Shown here piece by piece: positions 5,932 to 13,008 of a stretch of DNA of 21,522 nt (position 1 is the first letter of the stretch; each line of letters opens with the position of its first letter). The stretch comes from UBA6448 sp051893155 (GTDB lineage Bacteria; Bacillota_I; Bacilli_A; RF39; UBA660), in assembly GCA_051893155.1 (NCBI GenBank), contig JBJFGY010000124.1, forward strand, positions 1 through 21,522, read 5' to 3'. A model generated the notes under the pieces. It saw only the letters and a program-made list of their open reading frames with translations, ran no database searches and was not told the DNA's origin. Both the position numbers and the translations under genes were made by a program.

Positions 5932-7434
5932 ATGAAAAAAATATTAACAATTATTTTAGATGGTTTTGGATTAAGAGATGAAGAAACAGGAAATGCAATA
6001 AAAAAGGCCAATATGGTAAATTTTAATAAATTTTATAATGATAATCCTCATACTACTCTTCATGCTTCTGGACATTATGTTGGGCTTAATGATGGCCAAT
6101 TTGGTAATAGTGAAATTGGTCATATGACTATAGGTGCTGGAAGATTAATAAAATCTAGAGAAGTTCTTGTTGATGAATTTTTAGATAATATTGATAATAA
6201 TGAAACTGATATTATTCGAAAATTAAAATCCTCAACAGGAAAAAATATACATATTATGGGATTATGTAGTAACGGAAATGTACATGCTGGAATTGATGAT
6301 TTTATAAAAATGTATGAATTTTTAGTTAAAAATGATTGTAAGAATATATATTTTCATTTAATTACTGATGGTAGAGATACCGAAATTAATTCTTCATATA
6401 AATATATAAAAACTATTGAAGAATTAATAGATAAAAATAAAGTAGGAAGTATTGCAACTATATGTGGAAGATATTATGCGATGGATAGAGACGGAAATTA
6501 TGATAGAACTTTGATTTATTATGATTTAATAACAAAGGGTAAAGGTATTAATATATTAAATATTCAAAATGCTATTAATGCTTATTATAATAAAAAAATA
6601 TATGATGAGTTTTTAAAACCCATGGTAGTGGATGAAAAAGGACTAATAAAAGATGGTGATATACTTTTATGGATGAATTATAGAACTGATAGGAGTAAAC
6701 AAATATTACTTTCGCTATCTAGTCCAAAATTTGATAAATTTGAAACTTTAAATCTTAATAATTTAGAAATTTATACTTTCTTTAATCATGATAAACAAAT
6801 TAATGCAAACATTTTAATTGATGAACCAAAAATAGATAATAGTTTAGGTTTATATTTAGCTAAGCTTGGAGTAAAACAAGCTAGAATTGCTGAAAGTGAG
6901 AAATATCCTCATGTAACATATTTTTTTGATGAAGGTGTTGATGGTAAAATTACTAATGTTGATAAATTTCATATACCTTCACCAGAAGTTGCAACATATG
7001 ATTTAAAACCTGAAATGAGTATTATTGCTGTTACCAAAAAAATTATAACTTGTTTGGAACAAGATTATGATTTTATACTTGCTAATTTTGCAAATCCAGA
7101 TATGGTTGGCCATACTGGTAATTTTGATGCAACTGTTAATGCATGTATGGCAATTGATATATGCCTTGCAAAAATATTTGAATATGCGGAAAATAATTTT
7201 TATAAAATTATTATTTTAGCGGATCATGGTAATGCAGATACTATGTTAAATGAAGATGGTAGTATATGTACTACTCATAGTATGAGTGATGTGCCATTTG
7301 TAATAAATGATAGTAAAATATCTTTAAAAGATGGTGGAGATTTAACAAATGTTGCACCAACAATTTTGGATTATATGGATATTTCAATTCCCGAAGAAAT
7401 GACAAGCGAATCATTAATTATTGAACAAGCATAA
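5932..7434 (+). CDS. gpmI: 2,3-bisphosphoglycerate-independent phosphoglycerate mutase
   Basis: The enzyme interconverts 3- and 2-phosphoglycerate using two metal ions and a phosphoserine intermediate. The 500-residue product has Asp10 in Ile-Leu-Asp-Gly-Phe-Gly, the catalytic Ser60 in Gly-Asn-Ser-Glu-Ile-Gly-His, His118, the Asp-Gly-Arg-Asp box (146-149), Arg180 and Asp185-Arg186, and Arg251/Arg254. It also has Lys324, Asp390/His394, Asp431/His432 in Ala-Asp-His-Gly-Asn-Ala-Asp, and His449. All metal and substrate ligands I can align are intact, unlike pgk nearby. Longer readings exist: in-frame ATG 5914, and TTG 5881, which lies inside the promoter. ATG 5932 fits the family start, but its GGAG (5916-5919) is 12 bases away, longer than usual. 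The gene has its own promoter and terminator and is not co-transcribed with spo0A. Confidence 0.94.
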   Translation: MKKILTIILDGFGLRDEETGNAIKKANMVNFNKFYNDNPHTTLHASGHYVGLNDGQFGNSEIGHMTIGAGRLIKSREVLVDEFLDNIDNNETDIIRKLKSSTGKNIHIMGLCSNGNVHAGIDDFIKMYEFLVKNDCKNIYFHLITDGRDTEINSSYKYIKTIEELIDKNKVGSIATICGRYYAMDRDGNYDRTLIYYDLITKGKGINILNIQNAINAYYNKKIYDEFLKPMVVDEKGLIKDGDILLWMNYRTDRSKQILLSLSSPKFDKFETLNLNNLEIYTFFNHDKQINANILIDEPKIDNSLGLYLAKLGVKQARIAESEKYPHVTYFFDEGVDGKITNVDKFHIPSPEVATYDLKPEMSIIAVTKKIITCLEQDYDFILANFANPDMVGHTGNFDATVNACMAIDICLAKIFEYAENNFYKIIILADHGNADTMLNEDGSICTTHSMSDVPFVINDSKISLKDGGDLTNVAPTILDYMDISIPEEMTSESLIIEQA

Positions 7435-7451
7435 AAAAATATGCTTTTTTT
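7427..7451 (+). terminator. Intrinsic terminator after gpmI
   Basis: AAGCATA (7427-7433) pairs with TATGCTT (7440-7446) around an A6 loop, followed by T's to 7451. The 5' arm contains the last codons and stop of gpmI. Confidence 0.75.
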
Positions 7452-7473
7452 GTGAAAAAATATCAAAAAATGC

Positions 7474-7501
7474 TTGATATATCCTATAAAAGTGTGATAA
7501 T
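7474..7501 (+). promoter_or_regulatory. Promoter of the S10-spc-alpha superoperon
   Basis: TTGATA (7474-7479), 16 bases, GATAAT (7496-7501), with TG at 7493-7494 making an extended -10. Transcription would start near 7508, leaving a leader of about 130 bases before rpsJ. I noticed no other strong promoter in the gene-to-gene gaps up to 21427, all of which are 20 bases or less. Confidence 0.65.
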
Positions 7502-7507
7502 ATTGTC

Positions 7508-7636
7508 TTTGTATGACTGCGATGATGTGCAAGGTTGCTGATACACTAGGAATAGTTGGTAAATATGTTTCAAAACGTATTAGGTAATTTGGACGGAGCA
7601 AGCCTATATTTAATATAGACGAAAGGAGAAATAAAA
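7508..7636 (+). promoter_or_regulatory. Structured S10-operon leader RNA (putative ribosomal-protein-responsive element)
   Basis: This untranslated leader is less AT-rich than the flanking spacers and folds locally. ACTA (7545-7548) and TAGT (7553-7556) form a helix capped by GGAA. TGATAC (7539-7544) can pair with GTATTA (7577-7582) to enclose it, with one G-U pair. A third hairpin, CTATA (7604-7608) with TATAG (7614-7618), sits just before the AAAGGAG site of rpsJ. The AAGGTTGC block at 7531-7538 and the GGAGCAAGCCTA block at 7595-7606 resemble what I remember of Firmicutes S10 leaders. The likely role is feedback by a product of the operon, with L4 the classical candidate in gammaproteobacteria. 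The structure is read by eye; ligand and mechanism are inference. Confidence 0.55.
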
Positions 7637-7945
7637 ATGGCAAAACAAGAAATTCGTATTACTTTAAAAGCATATGATCATCGTATATTAGATGTTGCAG
7701 CAGGAAAAATATGTGAAACAGTAAAAAGAACTGGTGGTGAAATATCTGGACCAGTACCTCTTCCTACTGAAATTGAAAAATTTACAGTATTGAGAGCTGT
7801 TCATAAATATAAGGACTCTCGTGAGCAATTTGAAAGAAGAACTCACAAAAGACTTATTGATATTAAAAACCCAAGTAAAGAAACTGTTGATGCGCTAACT
7901 CATTTAGATTTACCAAGTGGCGTACAAATTAATATTAAATTATAA
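7637..7945 (+). CDS. rpsJ: 30S ribosomal protein S10
   Basis: The 102-residue protein matches S10 throughout: the Lys-Ala-Tyr-Asp-His-Arg start of the fold (12-17), the Gly-Pro-Val-Pro-Leu-Pro-Thr loop (38-44), and the Lys-Asp-Ser-Arg-Glu-Gln-Phe-Glu with Arg-Thr-His-Lys-Arg-Leu that contact 16S rRNA in the 30S head. S10 also forms the NusB-S10 antitermination module. It is the first gene of the cluster, preceded by AAAGGAG at 7622-7628 and the structured leader. rplC follows after 19 bases. Confidence 0.97.
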   Translation: MAKQEIRITLKAYDHRILDVAAGKICETVKRTGGEISGPVPLPTEIEKFTVLRAVHKYKDSREQFERRTHKRLIDIKNPSKETVDALTHLDLPSGVQINIKL

Positions 7946-7964
7946 AAAAGGAAGGAAGGAAAAA

Positions 7965-8699
7965 ATGAAAGGAATCTTAGGACGCAAAGTTGGAATGACT
8001 AGTGTTTTTTCTAAAGATGGTAAATTAATACCAGTTACTGTTATAGAGGTTTTACCTAATAAAGTAATGCAAGTTAAAACAGTTGAAAAAAATGGTTATA
8101 ATGCAATTCAACTTGGCGTAATTGACAAAAAAGAAAAAAATGCAACAAAATCAGAAATTGGAAGTGCAAAAAAAGCAAACACAACTCCTAAGCGCTTCTT
8201 AAAAGAAATAAGAGATTATGATGGCTCTTATAATATAGGAGATGAAATTACAGCAGATATTTTTACAGTAGGCGAAATTGTTGATGTAACAGGTACTACT
8301 AAAGGAAAAGGATTTACTGGTGTAATTAAAAGACATAATCAATCCAGAGGACCAATGGGCCATGGATCACATTATCATAGAAGACCTGGTTCACTTGGAA
8401 CGATGCTTCCAAAAAGAGTATTAAAGGGAAAAAAATTAGCTGGACATATGGGTGTTGAAACTGTTACAATTCAAAACCTTGAAATTATTGAATCTAATGC
8501 TAACGAAAATTATATTTTAGTTAGTGGTAATGTACCAGGAGCAAAAAATTCATTAGTTTTAATTAAAACAGCTATTAAAGGTAACAAAAAAGTTAATCCT
8601 AAAGAAATAATTTCTTATGAAGAAAAAACAGTAGTAGATTCTCAAGAAGTTGTTTCTGAAGTTAATCAAGAAGTTACTGAAGTAAAGGAAGACAAGTAG
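7965..8699 (+). CDS. rplC: 50S ribosomal protein L3 with C-terminal tail
   Basis: L3 is a primary 23S rRNA binder at the start of large-subunit assembly. The Gly-Arg-Lys-Val-Gly-Met-Thr start (5-11) and the glycine/histidine-rich loop that reaches toward the peptidyl transferase centre (Gly-Pro-Met-Gly-His-Gly-Ser-His) are clear. The protein has 244 residues, about 35 more than usual. The surplus is a Glu/Val-rich tail after the conserved core that looks disordered. A frame open from 7917 runs through the end of rpsJ, but ATG 7965 has the family N-terminus and follows a GGAAGGAAGGA site (7950-7960). Confidence 0.96.
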   Translation: MKGILGRKVGMTSVFSKDGKLIPVTVIEVLPNKVMQVKTVEKNGYNAIQLGVIDKKEKNATKSEIGSAKKANTTPKRFLKEIRDYDGSYNIGDEITADIFTVGEIVDVTGTTKGKGFTGVIKRHNQSRGPMGHGSHYHRRPGSLGTMLPKRVLKGKKLAGHMGVETVTIQNLEIIESNANENYILVSGNVPGAKNSLVLIKTAIKGNKKVNPKEIISYEEKTVVDSQEVVSEVNQEVTEVKEDK

Positions 8700-8719
8700 T
8701 CTTTTAAAGGAGGATAAAA

Positions 8720-9343
8720 ATGACAAAAGTAAGTATTAATAATTTAAAAGGCGAAAAAGTTGGCGATTTAACATTAAAATCATCTATTTGGTCTGTTGAT
8801 ATTAATGAAAATGCAATGAAAAAAATGGTTAGATTACAACTTGATTCTTCAAGACAAGGAACTGCAAAAACAAAAAATCGTTCTGAAGTATCTGGTGGTG
8901 GAAGAAAACCATGGAAACAAAAAGGAACTGGTAGAGCAAGACAAGGATCAATTCGTGCTACACAATGGCGCGGTGGTGGAATAGCTTTAGGTGTAAATCC
9001 AAGAGATTATTCTTTTAAAATAAATCGTAAAGAAAGAGTTCTTGCATTAAAAAGCGCTTTAGCTTCAAAATTAAATGACAAAAAAATCTTAATAGTAGAT
9101 AGCTTGAAATTAAATGATTTAAAAACAAAAACAGGTGTTCAACTATTAAAAGATTTAAAACTAGAAGGAAAAGTATTATTTGTAGCTAATGAAGATGCTG
9201 AAAATCTTTATATGGCTACAAGAAATTTAAATAATGTACTTGTATTATTCCCAGATGAAATTAACGTTTATGATATTCTAAACGCAGATGAATTAGTATT
9301 CGATGAAGCAAGTATAAAAATGGTAGAGGAGGCTCTTAAATAA
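8720..9343 (+). CDS. rplD: 50S ribosomal protein L4
   Basis: The 207-residue protein has the long rRNA-binding loop of L4, rich in Gly, Lys and Arg (about 45-85, including Gly-Gly-Gly-Arg-Lys-Pro-Trp-Lys-Gln-Lys), which lines the peptide exit tunnel next to L22. The C-terminal half is the alpha/beta globular domain. In E. coli L4 is also the feedback regulator of the S10 operon; whether it reads the leader here is unknown. AAAGGAGG (8706-8713) precedes the ATG. The TAA stop shares a base with the rplW start (TAATG), so the two are probably translationally coupled. Confidence 0.96.
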   Translation: MTKVSINNLKGEKVGDLTLKSSIWSVDINENAMKKMVRLQLDSSRQGTAKTKNRSEVSGGGRKPWKQKGTGRARQGSIRATQWRGGGIALGVNPRDYSFKINRKERVLALKSALASKLNDKKILIVDSLKLNDLKTKTGVQLLKDLKLEGKVLFVANEDAENLYMATRNLNNVLVLFPDEINVYDILNADELVFDEASIKMVEEALK

Positions 9344-9618
9344 TGAAGCATTATTCTGATATTATAATTGCTCCAGTTGTTACTGAAAAGACAATGGCTT
9401 TAAGAAATGAAAATGTTTATACATTTAAAGTAGCCAAGGATGCAAGTAAAGATGAAATTAAAAATGCTGTTGAAACTGCATTTAACGTAAAAGTTGCAAG
9501 TGTTAATACACTTAATACTAAACCTAAAAAAAGAAGAGTTGGAAAGTATCAAGGAAGAACTAAAACTTATAAAAAAGCTATTGTTACTTTAAAAGATGGT
9601 TCTTCTATCGATCTTTAG
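9343..9618 (+). CDS. rplW: 50S ribosomal protein L23
   Basis: L23 sits at the tunnel exit and docks trigger factor and SRP. The 91-residue product shows the Ile-Ile-Ala-Pro-Val-Val-Thr-Glu-Lys-Thr start (8-17), Tyr-Thr-Phe-Lys-Val, and the basic loop Lys-Pro-Lys-Lys-Arg-Arg-Val-Gly that enters 23S rRNA. Its GAGGAGG site (9326-9332) lies inside the end of rplD, 10 bases before the start. Confidence 0.96.
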   Translation: MKHYSDIIIAPVVTEKTMALRNENVYTFKVAKDASKDEIKNAVETAFNVKVASVNTLNTKPKKRRVGKYQGRTKTYKKAIVTLKDGSSIDL

Positions 9619-9633
9619 TAGAAAGGAGAAATT

Positions 9634-10464
9634 ATGGCTATAAAACATTATAAACCAGTTACAAATGGTAGAAGAGGCATGAGTACTCTTGCAAACGAAG
9701 AAATAACTAGCAAAACTCCTACTAAAGGTTTACTAAAAAAAGTTAAAAAAACTGGTGGTAGAAATAATCAAGGAAAAATGACAGTTAGACATATTGGTGG
9801 TGGATCTAAAAGAAAATACCGTGTTATTGACTATAAAAGAGATAAAATCGGTGTTACTGGAAAAGTAGCTTCAATTGAATATGATCCAAATAGAACTGCG
9901 AATATTGCTTTAATTAATTATAAAGATGGCGAAAAAAGATATATTATTGCTCCAAAAGATTTAAAAGTTGGCGCTATTATTGAAAATGGTGAAAATGCCG
10001 ATATTAAAGTTGGAAATTCTTTACCTCTTAAAAATATTCCAGTTGGTACTTTAGTTCATTGTATTGAATTAAAACCTGGAAAAGGAGCTGAACTTTGTCG
10101 TAGTGCTGGAGCTTCTGCTCAAATATTAGGTAGAGAAGGAAAATATGTTTTAGTAAGACTTCAATCAGGTGAAACAAGAAAAATTCTTGATACATGCAAA
10201 GCTACTATTGGTGTTGTAGGTAATGAAGATGCAAATCTTGTTAACATCGGTAAAGCTGGTAGAACTAGACATATGGGAATAAGACCAACTAATAGAGGTT
10301 CAGTAATGAATCCTAACGATCACCCACATGGTGGTGGTGAAGGTAGAGCTCCAATTGGTAGAAAGAGTCCAATGACTCCTTGGGGTAAACCTGCTCTTGG
10401 CGTTAAAACAAGAAAACCTAAAAAGGCTTCTAGCAAGTTAATTGTTAGTAGGAAAACTAAATAG
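9634..10464 (+). CDS. rplB: 50S ribosomal protein L2
   Basis: L2 supports subunit association and peptidyl transferase assembly. At 276 residues it is full length. The Gly-Gly-Arg-Asn-Asn-Gln-Gly segment (41-47), the paired beta-barrel domain, and the C-terminal Asp-His-Pro-His-Gly-Gly-Gly-Glu-Gly (229-237), with the histidine important for activity in E. coli (His230 here), are intact. The stop codon TAG runs directly into the next gene's Shine-Dalgarno (TAGGAGG). Confidence 0.98.
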   Translation: MAIKHYKPVTNGRRGMSTLANEEITSKTPTKGLLKKVKKTGGRNNQGKMTVRHIGGGSKRKYRVIDYKRDKIGVTGKVASIEYDPNRTANIALINYKDGEKRYIIAPKDLKVGAIIENGENADIKVGNSLPLKNIPVGTLVHCIELKPGKGAELCRSAGASAQILGREGKYVLVRLQSGETRKILDTCKATIGVVGNEDANLVNIGKAGRTRHMGIRPTNRGSVMNPNDHPHGGGEGRAPIGRKSPMTPWGKPALGVKTRKPKKASSKLIVSRKTK

Positions 10465-10472
10465 GAGGAAAT

Positions 10473-10736
10473 ATGGCAAGAAGTTTAAAAAAAGGTGCTT
10501 TTGTTGATGAAAGCATTTACAATAAAATAGTTAAAATGAATAATGAAAATAAAAAATCAGTTATAAAAACTTGGTCAAGAAGAAGTACTATTTATCCTGA
10601 ATTTGTAGGACATACAATTGCAGTTCATAATGGTAAAGATTTTATTCCAGTTTATATTACTGAAGAGATGGTAGGTCATAAATTAGGAGAATTTTCACAA
10701 ACTCGTAAATTTACTGGCCATGCAGGAAATAAATAG
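10473..10736 (+). CDS. rpsS: 30S ribosomal protein S19
   Basis: This 87-residue protein of the 30S head pairs with S13 near the A-site finger. It has the Ser-Leu-Lys-Lys-Gly start (4-8), Lys-Thr-Trp-Ser-Arg-Arg-Ser-Thr-Ile (32-40), Phe-Val-Gly-His-Thr-Ile-Ala-Val-His-Asn-Gly (46-56) and the terminal Phe-Thr-Gly-His-Ala. AGGAGG (10463-10468) overlaps the rplB stop, and its own TAG stop overlaps the AGGAGG of rplV. Confidence 0.97.
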   Translation: MARSLKKGAFVDESIYNKIVKMNNENKKSVIKTWSRRSTIYPEFVGHTIAVHNGKDFIPVYITEEMVGHKLGEFSQTRKFTGHAGNK

Positions 10737-10744
10737 GAGGTAAA

Positions 10745-11092
10745 ATGGAAACTTACGCAAAACATAATACTGCAATGATTAAACCTAGACTTGCAAGAAT
10801 GACTATGGATTTAATACGTGGAAAAGATATAGAAACTGCCAGAGGTATACTTGAAAATACAAATACAAAAGCAAGTAAATTGATTTTAAAGGTTTTAAAT
10901 TCTGCAGTTGCAAATGCTGTTAATAACTTCGGCGCTAATGAAAGTGATTTAGTAATTAGTAAATGCTTTATTAATCCAGGACCTATTTATAAAAGAATTC
11001 AATTTGCATCTCGTGGTAATGTTGACAGACATGATAAAAGAACAAGTCATATCGTTGTATATGTAACTGATAATAAGGAGGAAACTAAATAG
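10745..11092 (+). CDS. rplV: 50S ribosomal protein L22
   Basis: L22 lines the exit tunnel and carries the beta-hairpin at its constriction. The 115-residue product has Met-Asp-Leu-Ile-Arg-Gly-Lys (21-27), the Ser-Ala-Val-Ala-Asn-Ala helix, Gly-Pro-x-x-Lys-Arg-Ile near the hairpin, and the final Lys-Arg-Thr-Ser-His-Ile-Val-Val strand. AGGAGG (10735-10740) is 4 bases upstream of the ATG. Its stop is one base from the rpsC start. Confidence 0.96.
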   Translation: METYAKHNTAMIKPRLARMTMDLIRGKDIETARGILENTNTKASKLILKVLNSAVANAVNNFGANESDLVISKCFINPGPIYKRIQFASRGNVDRHDKRTSHIVVYVTDNKEETK

Positions 11093-11093
11093 T

Positions 11094-11771
11094 ATGGGAC
11101 AAAAAGTAAATCCTATAGGATATCGTATTGGAGTTAATAAAGATTGGGATTCTAAATGGTATGCTGAAAAAGATTATTCAACTAAATTAATTAATGATAT
11201 TAAAATAAGAGAATATATTGAAAAAAATCTTAAAAGTGCATCTATTTCAAAAGTAATAATTGAAAGAAGAAAAAATAAAGTTGAACTTACAATTTATACA
11301 GCAAGACCAGGCGTAATTATTGGTCGTGGTGGTGAAGATATTGAAAAACTTAGAAAGAAAATATCAAAATTAGTTAATGAAGATGTTTACATTAATATTG
11401 TTGAAGAAAAAAATCCTGATTTAAATGCGCAATTAGTAGCTGACAATATTGCTATGCAAATTGAAAATAGAGCACCTTTTAGAAGTGTTCAAAAAAGAGC
11501 TATAAGAAATACTATGAAGGCTGGTGCAAAAGGAATAAAAACAGCTGTTTCTGGTAGACTTGGTGGTGCTGAGATGGCTAGAACTGAAGGATATACAGAA
11601 GGAACAGTTCCTTTACATACTATAAGAGCTGATGTTGATTATGCTATTAGTGAAGCAAATACTATTTATGGTAAAATTGGTGTAAAAGTATGGATCTATA
11701 AAGATGAAATTCTTAACACTAAAAAAGTAAAGAAGGAGGAGATTAAAAATGTTAATGCCAAAAAGAACTAA
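11094..11771 (+). CDS. rpsC: 30S ribosomal protein S3
   Basis: S3 forms part of the mRNA entry channel. The 225-residue protein opens with Met-Gly-Gln-Lys-Val-Asn-Pro, has a KH domain with the Gly-Val-Ile-Ile-Gly-Arg-Gly-Gly loop, and the C-terminal domain with Gly-Arg-Leu-Gly-Gly-Ala-Glu-Met-Ala-Arg and the Pro-Leu-His-Thr-Ile-Arg-Ala strand. Its AAGGAGG (11075-11081) is inside rplV, 12 bases away. The Lys-rich last seven codons and the stop are read in another frame as the start of rplP, a 23-base overlap. Confidence 0.97.
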   Translation: MGQKVNPIGYRIGVNKDWDSKWYAEKDYSTKLINDIKIREYIEKNLKSASISKVIIERRKNKVELTIYTARPGVIIGRGGEDIEKLRKKISKLVNEDVYINIVEEKNPDLNAQLVADNIAMQIENRAPFRSVQKRAIRNTMKAGAKGIKTAVSGRLGGAEMARTEGYTEGTVPLHTIRADVDYAISEANTIYGKIGVKVWIYKDEILNTKKVKKEEIKNVNAKKN

Positions 11772-12174
11772 ATATCGTAAAAGTCATAGATTAAGTTACG
11801 AAGGCAAAGCAAAAGGAAATCTTACTCTTACTAATGGTGAATATGGTCTTCAGGCAATTGAAGGCGGATGGATTTCTTCTCGTCAAATTGAATCTGCTCG
11901 TATAGCAATGACACGTTATATGAAAAGAGGAGGAAAAGTTTATATAAATATTTTTCCACATATGCCTAGAACAAGAAAACCTCTTGAAACTAGACAAGGT
12001 AAAGGTAAAGGTAACGTAGAAGAGTGGGTAGCAGTTGTTAAAAAAGGTAAAATTATGTTTGAAGTTAGTGATGTTTCTGAAGAAATAGCTAGAGAGGCTT
12101 TAAGACTTGCTTCACATAAATTACCAATTAAAACAAAATTTGTTATGAAGGAGAGTGAAACTCTTGGAAATTAA
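11749..12174 (+). CDS. rplP: 50S ribosomal protein L16
   Basis: L16 binds near the A- and P-site tRNA elbows. At 141 residues it has the Met-Leu-Met-Pro-Lys-Arg-Thr-Lys-Tyr-Arg-Lys start, Ile-Glu-Ser-Ala-Arg, and the conserved loop with Pro-Leu-Glu-Thr-Arg-Gln-Gly-Lys-Gly-Lys-Gly. AAGGAGG (11733-11739) lies in rpsC, 9 bases before the start, which supports the 23-base overlap as real. Confidence 0.97.
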   Translation: MLMPKRTKYRKSHRLSYEGKAKGNLTLTNGEYGLQAIEGGWISSRQIESARIAMTRYMKRGGKVYINIFPHMPRTRKPLETRQGKGKGNVEEWVAVVKKGKIMFEVSDVSEEIAREALRLASHKLPIKTKFVMKESETLGN

Positions 12175-12364
12175 TGAAATTAGAAAAATGTCAAAAAAAG
12201 ATATATTAAAGAAAATTAATGAAGATAAAGAAGAACTATTTAGAAAAAGAATGGCTCAATCTTCTGGTAATTTAGATAATCCAGTTGTTTTAAGAACACT
12301 TCGTAGAGAAATAGCTAGATTAAAAACTATATTAAAAGAAAAAGAAATGGATGGTGAAAAATAA
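12164..12364 (+). CDS. rpmC: 50S ribosomal protein L29, TTG start
   Basis: L29 is a two-helix protein at the tunnel exit beside L23. The 66-residue product matches the family from Ile-Arg-Lys-Met-Ser through the Gln-Ser-Ser-Gly-Asn-Leu-Asp-Asn-Pro turn to Leu-Arg-Arg-Glu-Ile-Ala-Arg-Leu-Lys-Thr. The start is inferred to be TTG at 12164. AAGGAG (12148-12153) is 10 bases upstream, while the in-frame GTG at 12155 is only one base from that site. An ATG at 12188 would remove part of the first helix and has no site. It overlaps rplP by 11 bases and shares a base with rpsQ (TAATG). Confidence 0.9.
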   Translation: MEINEIRKMSKKDILKKINEDKEELFRKRMAQSSGNLDNPVVLRTLRREIARLKTILKEKEMDGEK

Positions 12365-12621
12365 TGGAAAACAGAAAACAAGAATTAGTTGGAAAAGTTG
12401 TTAGTGATAAAAATGACAAAACTATTACTGTTTTAGTTGAAACTTATAAAAAGCATCCATTATATGGTAAAAGAGTTAAATACTCTAAAAAATATGCTGC
12501 TCATGATGAAAAAAATGAAGCAAAAGTTGGAGATACAGTTAGAATTTCAATGACTAGACCTCTTTCTAAATCAAAAAGATATGAATTAGTTGAAGTTATT
12601 GAAAAAGCTGTAATTTTATAG
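12364..12621 (+). CDS. rpsQ: 30S ribosomal protein S17
   Basis: S17 is an OB-fold primary binder of 16S rRNA. The 85-residue protein has Gly-Lys-Val-Val-Ser-Asp-Lys (10-16), Lys-Thr-Ile-Thr-Val, His-Pro-Leu-Tyr-Gly-Lys, and Asp-Thr-Val-Arg-Ile near the fifth strand. GGTGA (12353-12357) serves the start. The stop TAG is part of the next AGGAGG. Confidence 0.96.
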   Translation: MENRKQELVGKVVSDKNDKTITVLVETYKKHPLYGKRVKYSKKYAAHDEKNEAKVGDTVRISMTRPLSKSKRYELVEVIEKAVIL

Positions 12622-12631
12622 GAGGCAAATT

Positions 12632-13000
12632 ATGGTAATGCAAGAAAGTAGATTAAAAGTTGCTGATAATAGTGGTGCACGTGAACTTTTAGTTATTCGT
12701 GTTATGGGTGGAAGTAAAGTTAAAAGTGCAAATATTGGTGACGTTGTAGTCGGAACAGTAAAAAAAGCTATACCTAATAGTCCTGTAAAAGAAGGTAAAG
12801 TAGTAAAAGCTGTTATTGTTAGAACAGTTGAAGGTGTTAGAAGAAAAGATGGTAGTTATATTAAATTTGATGATAATGCATGTGTTCTTATTAAAGATGA
12901 TAAATCACCTATTGGAACAAGAGTTCTTGGCCCAGTAGCAAGAGAACTACGTGAAAAAGAATATAACAAAATAGTATCTTTAGCACCTGAGGTTTTATAG
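12632..13000 (+). CDS. rplN: 50S ribosomal protein L14
   Basis: This is a 122-residue intersubunit-bridge protein of exactly the usual length. Leu-Lys-Val-Ala-Asp-Asn-Ser-Gly-Ala-Arg, Gly-Asp-Val-Val-Val-Gly-Thr-Val-Lys-Lys-Ala, and Gly-Thr-Arg-Val-Leu-Gly-Pro-Val-Ala-Arg-Glu-Leu-Arg are all visible. ATG 12632 is chosen over 12638 because AGGAGG (12620-12625) is 6 bases away and the family begins four residues before Glu-Ser. Confidence 0.97.
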   Translation: MVMQESRLKVADNSGARELLVIRVMGGSKVKSANIGDVVVGTVKKAIPNSPVKEGKVVKAVIVRTVEGVRRKDGSYIKFDDNACVLIKDDKSPIGTRVLGPVARELREKEYNKIVSLAPEVL

Positions 13001-13008
13001 GAGGATAT

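Noticed and set aside
7371..7643. Open frame on the minus strand across the gpmI terminator and S10 leader
   Set aside because: No recognisable protein pattern, no ribosome binding site, and it covers a terminator, promoter and structured leader of the opposite strand.
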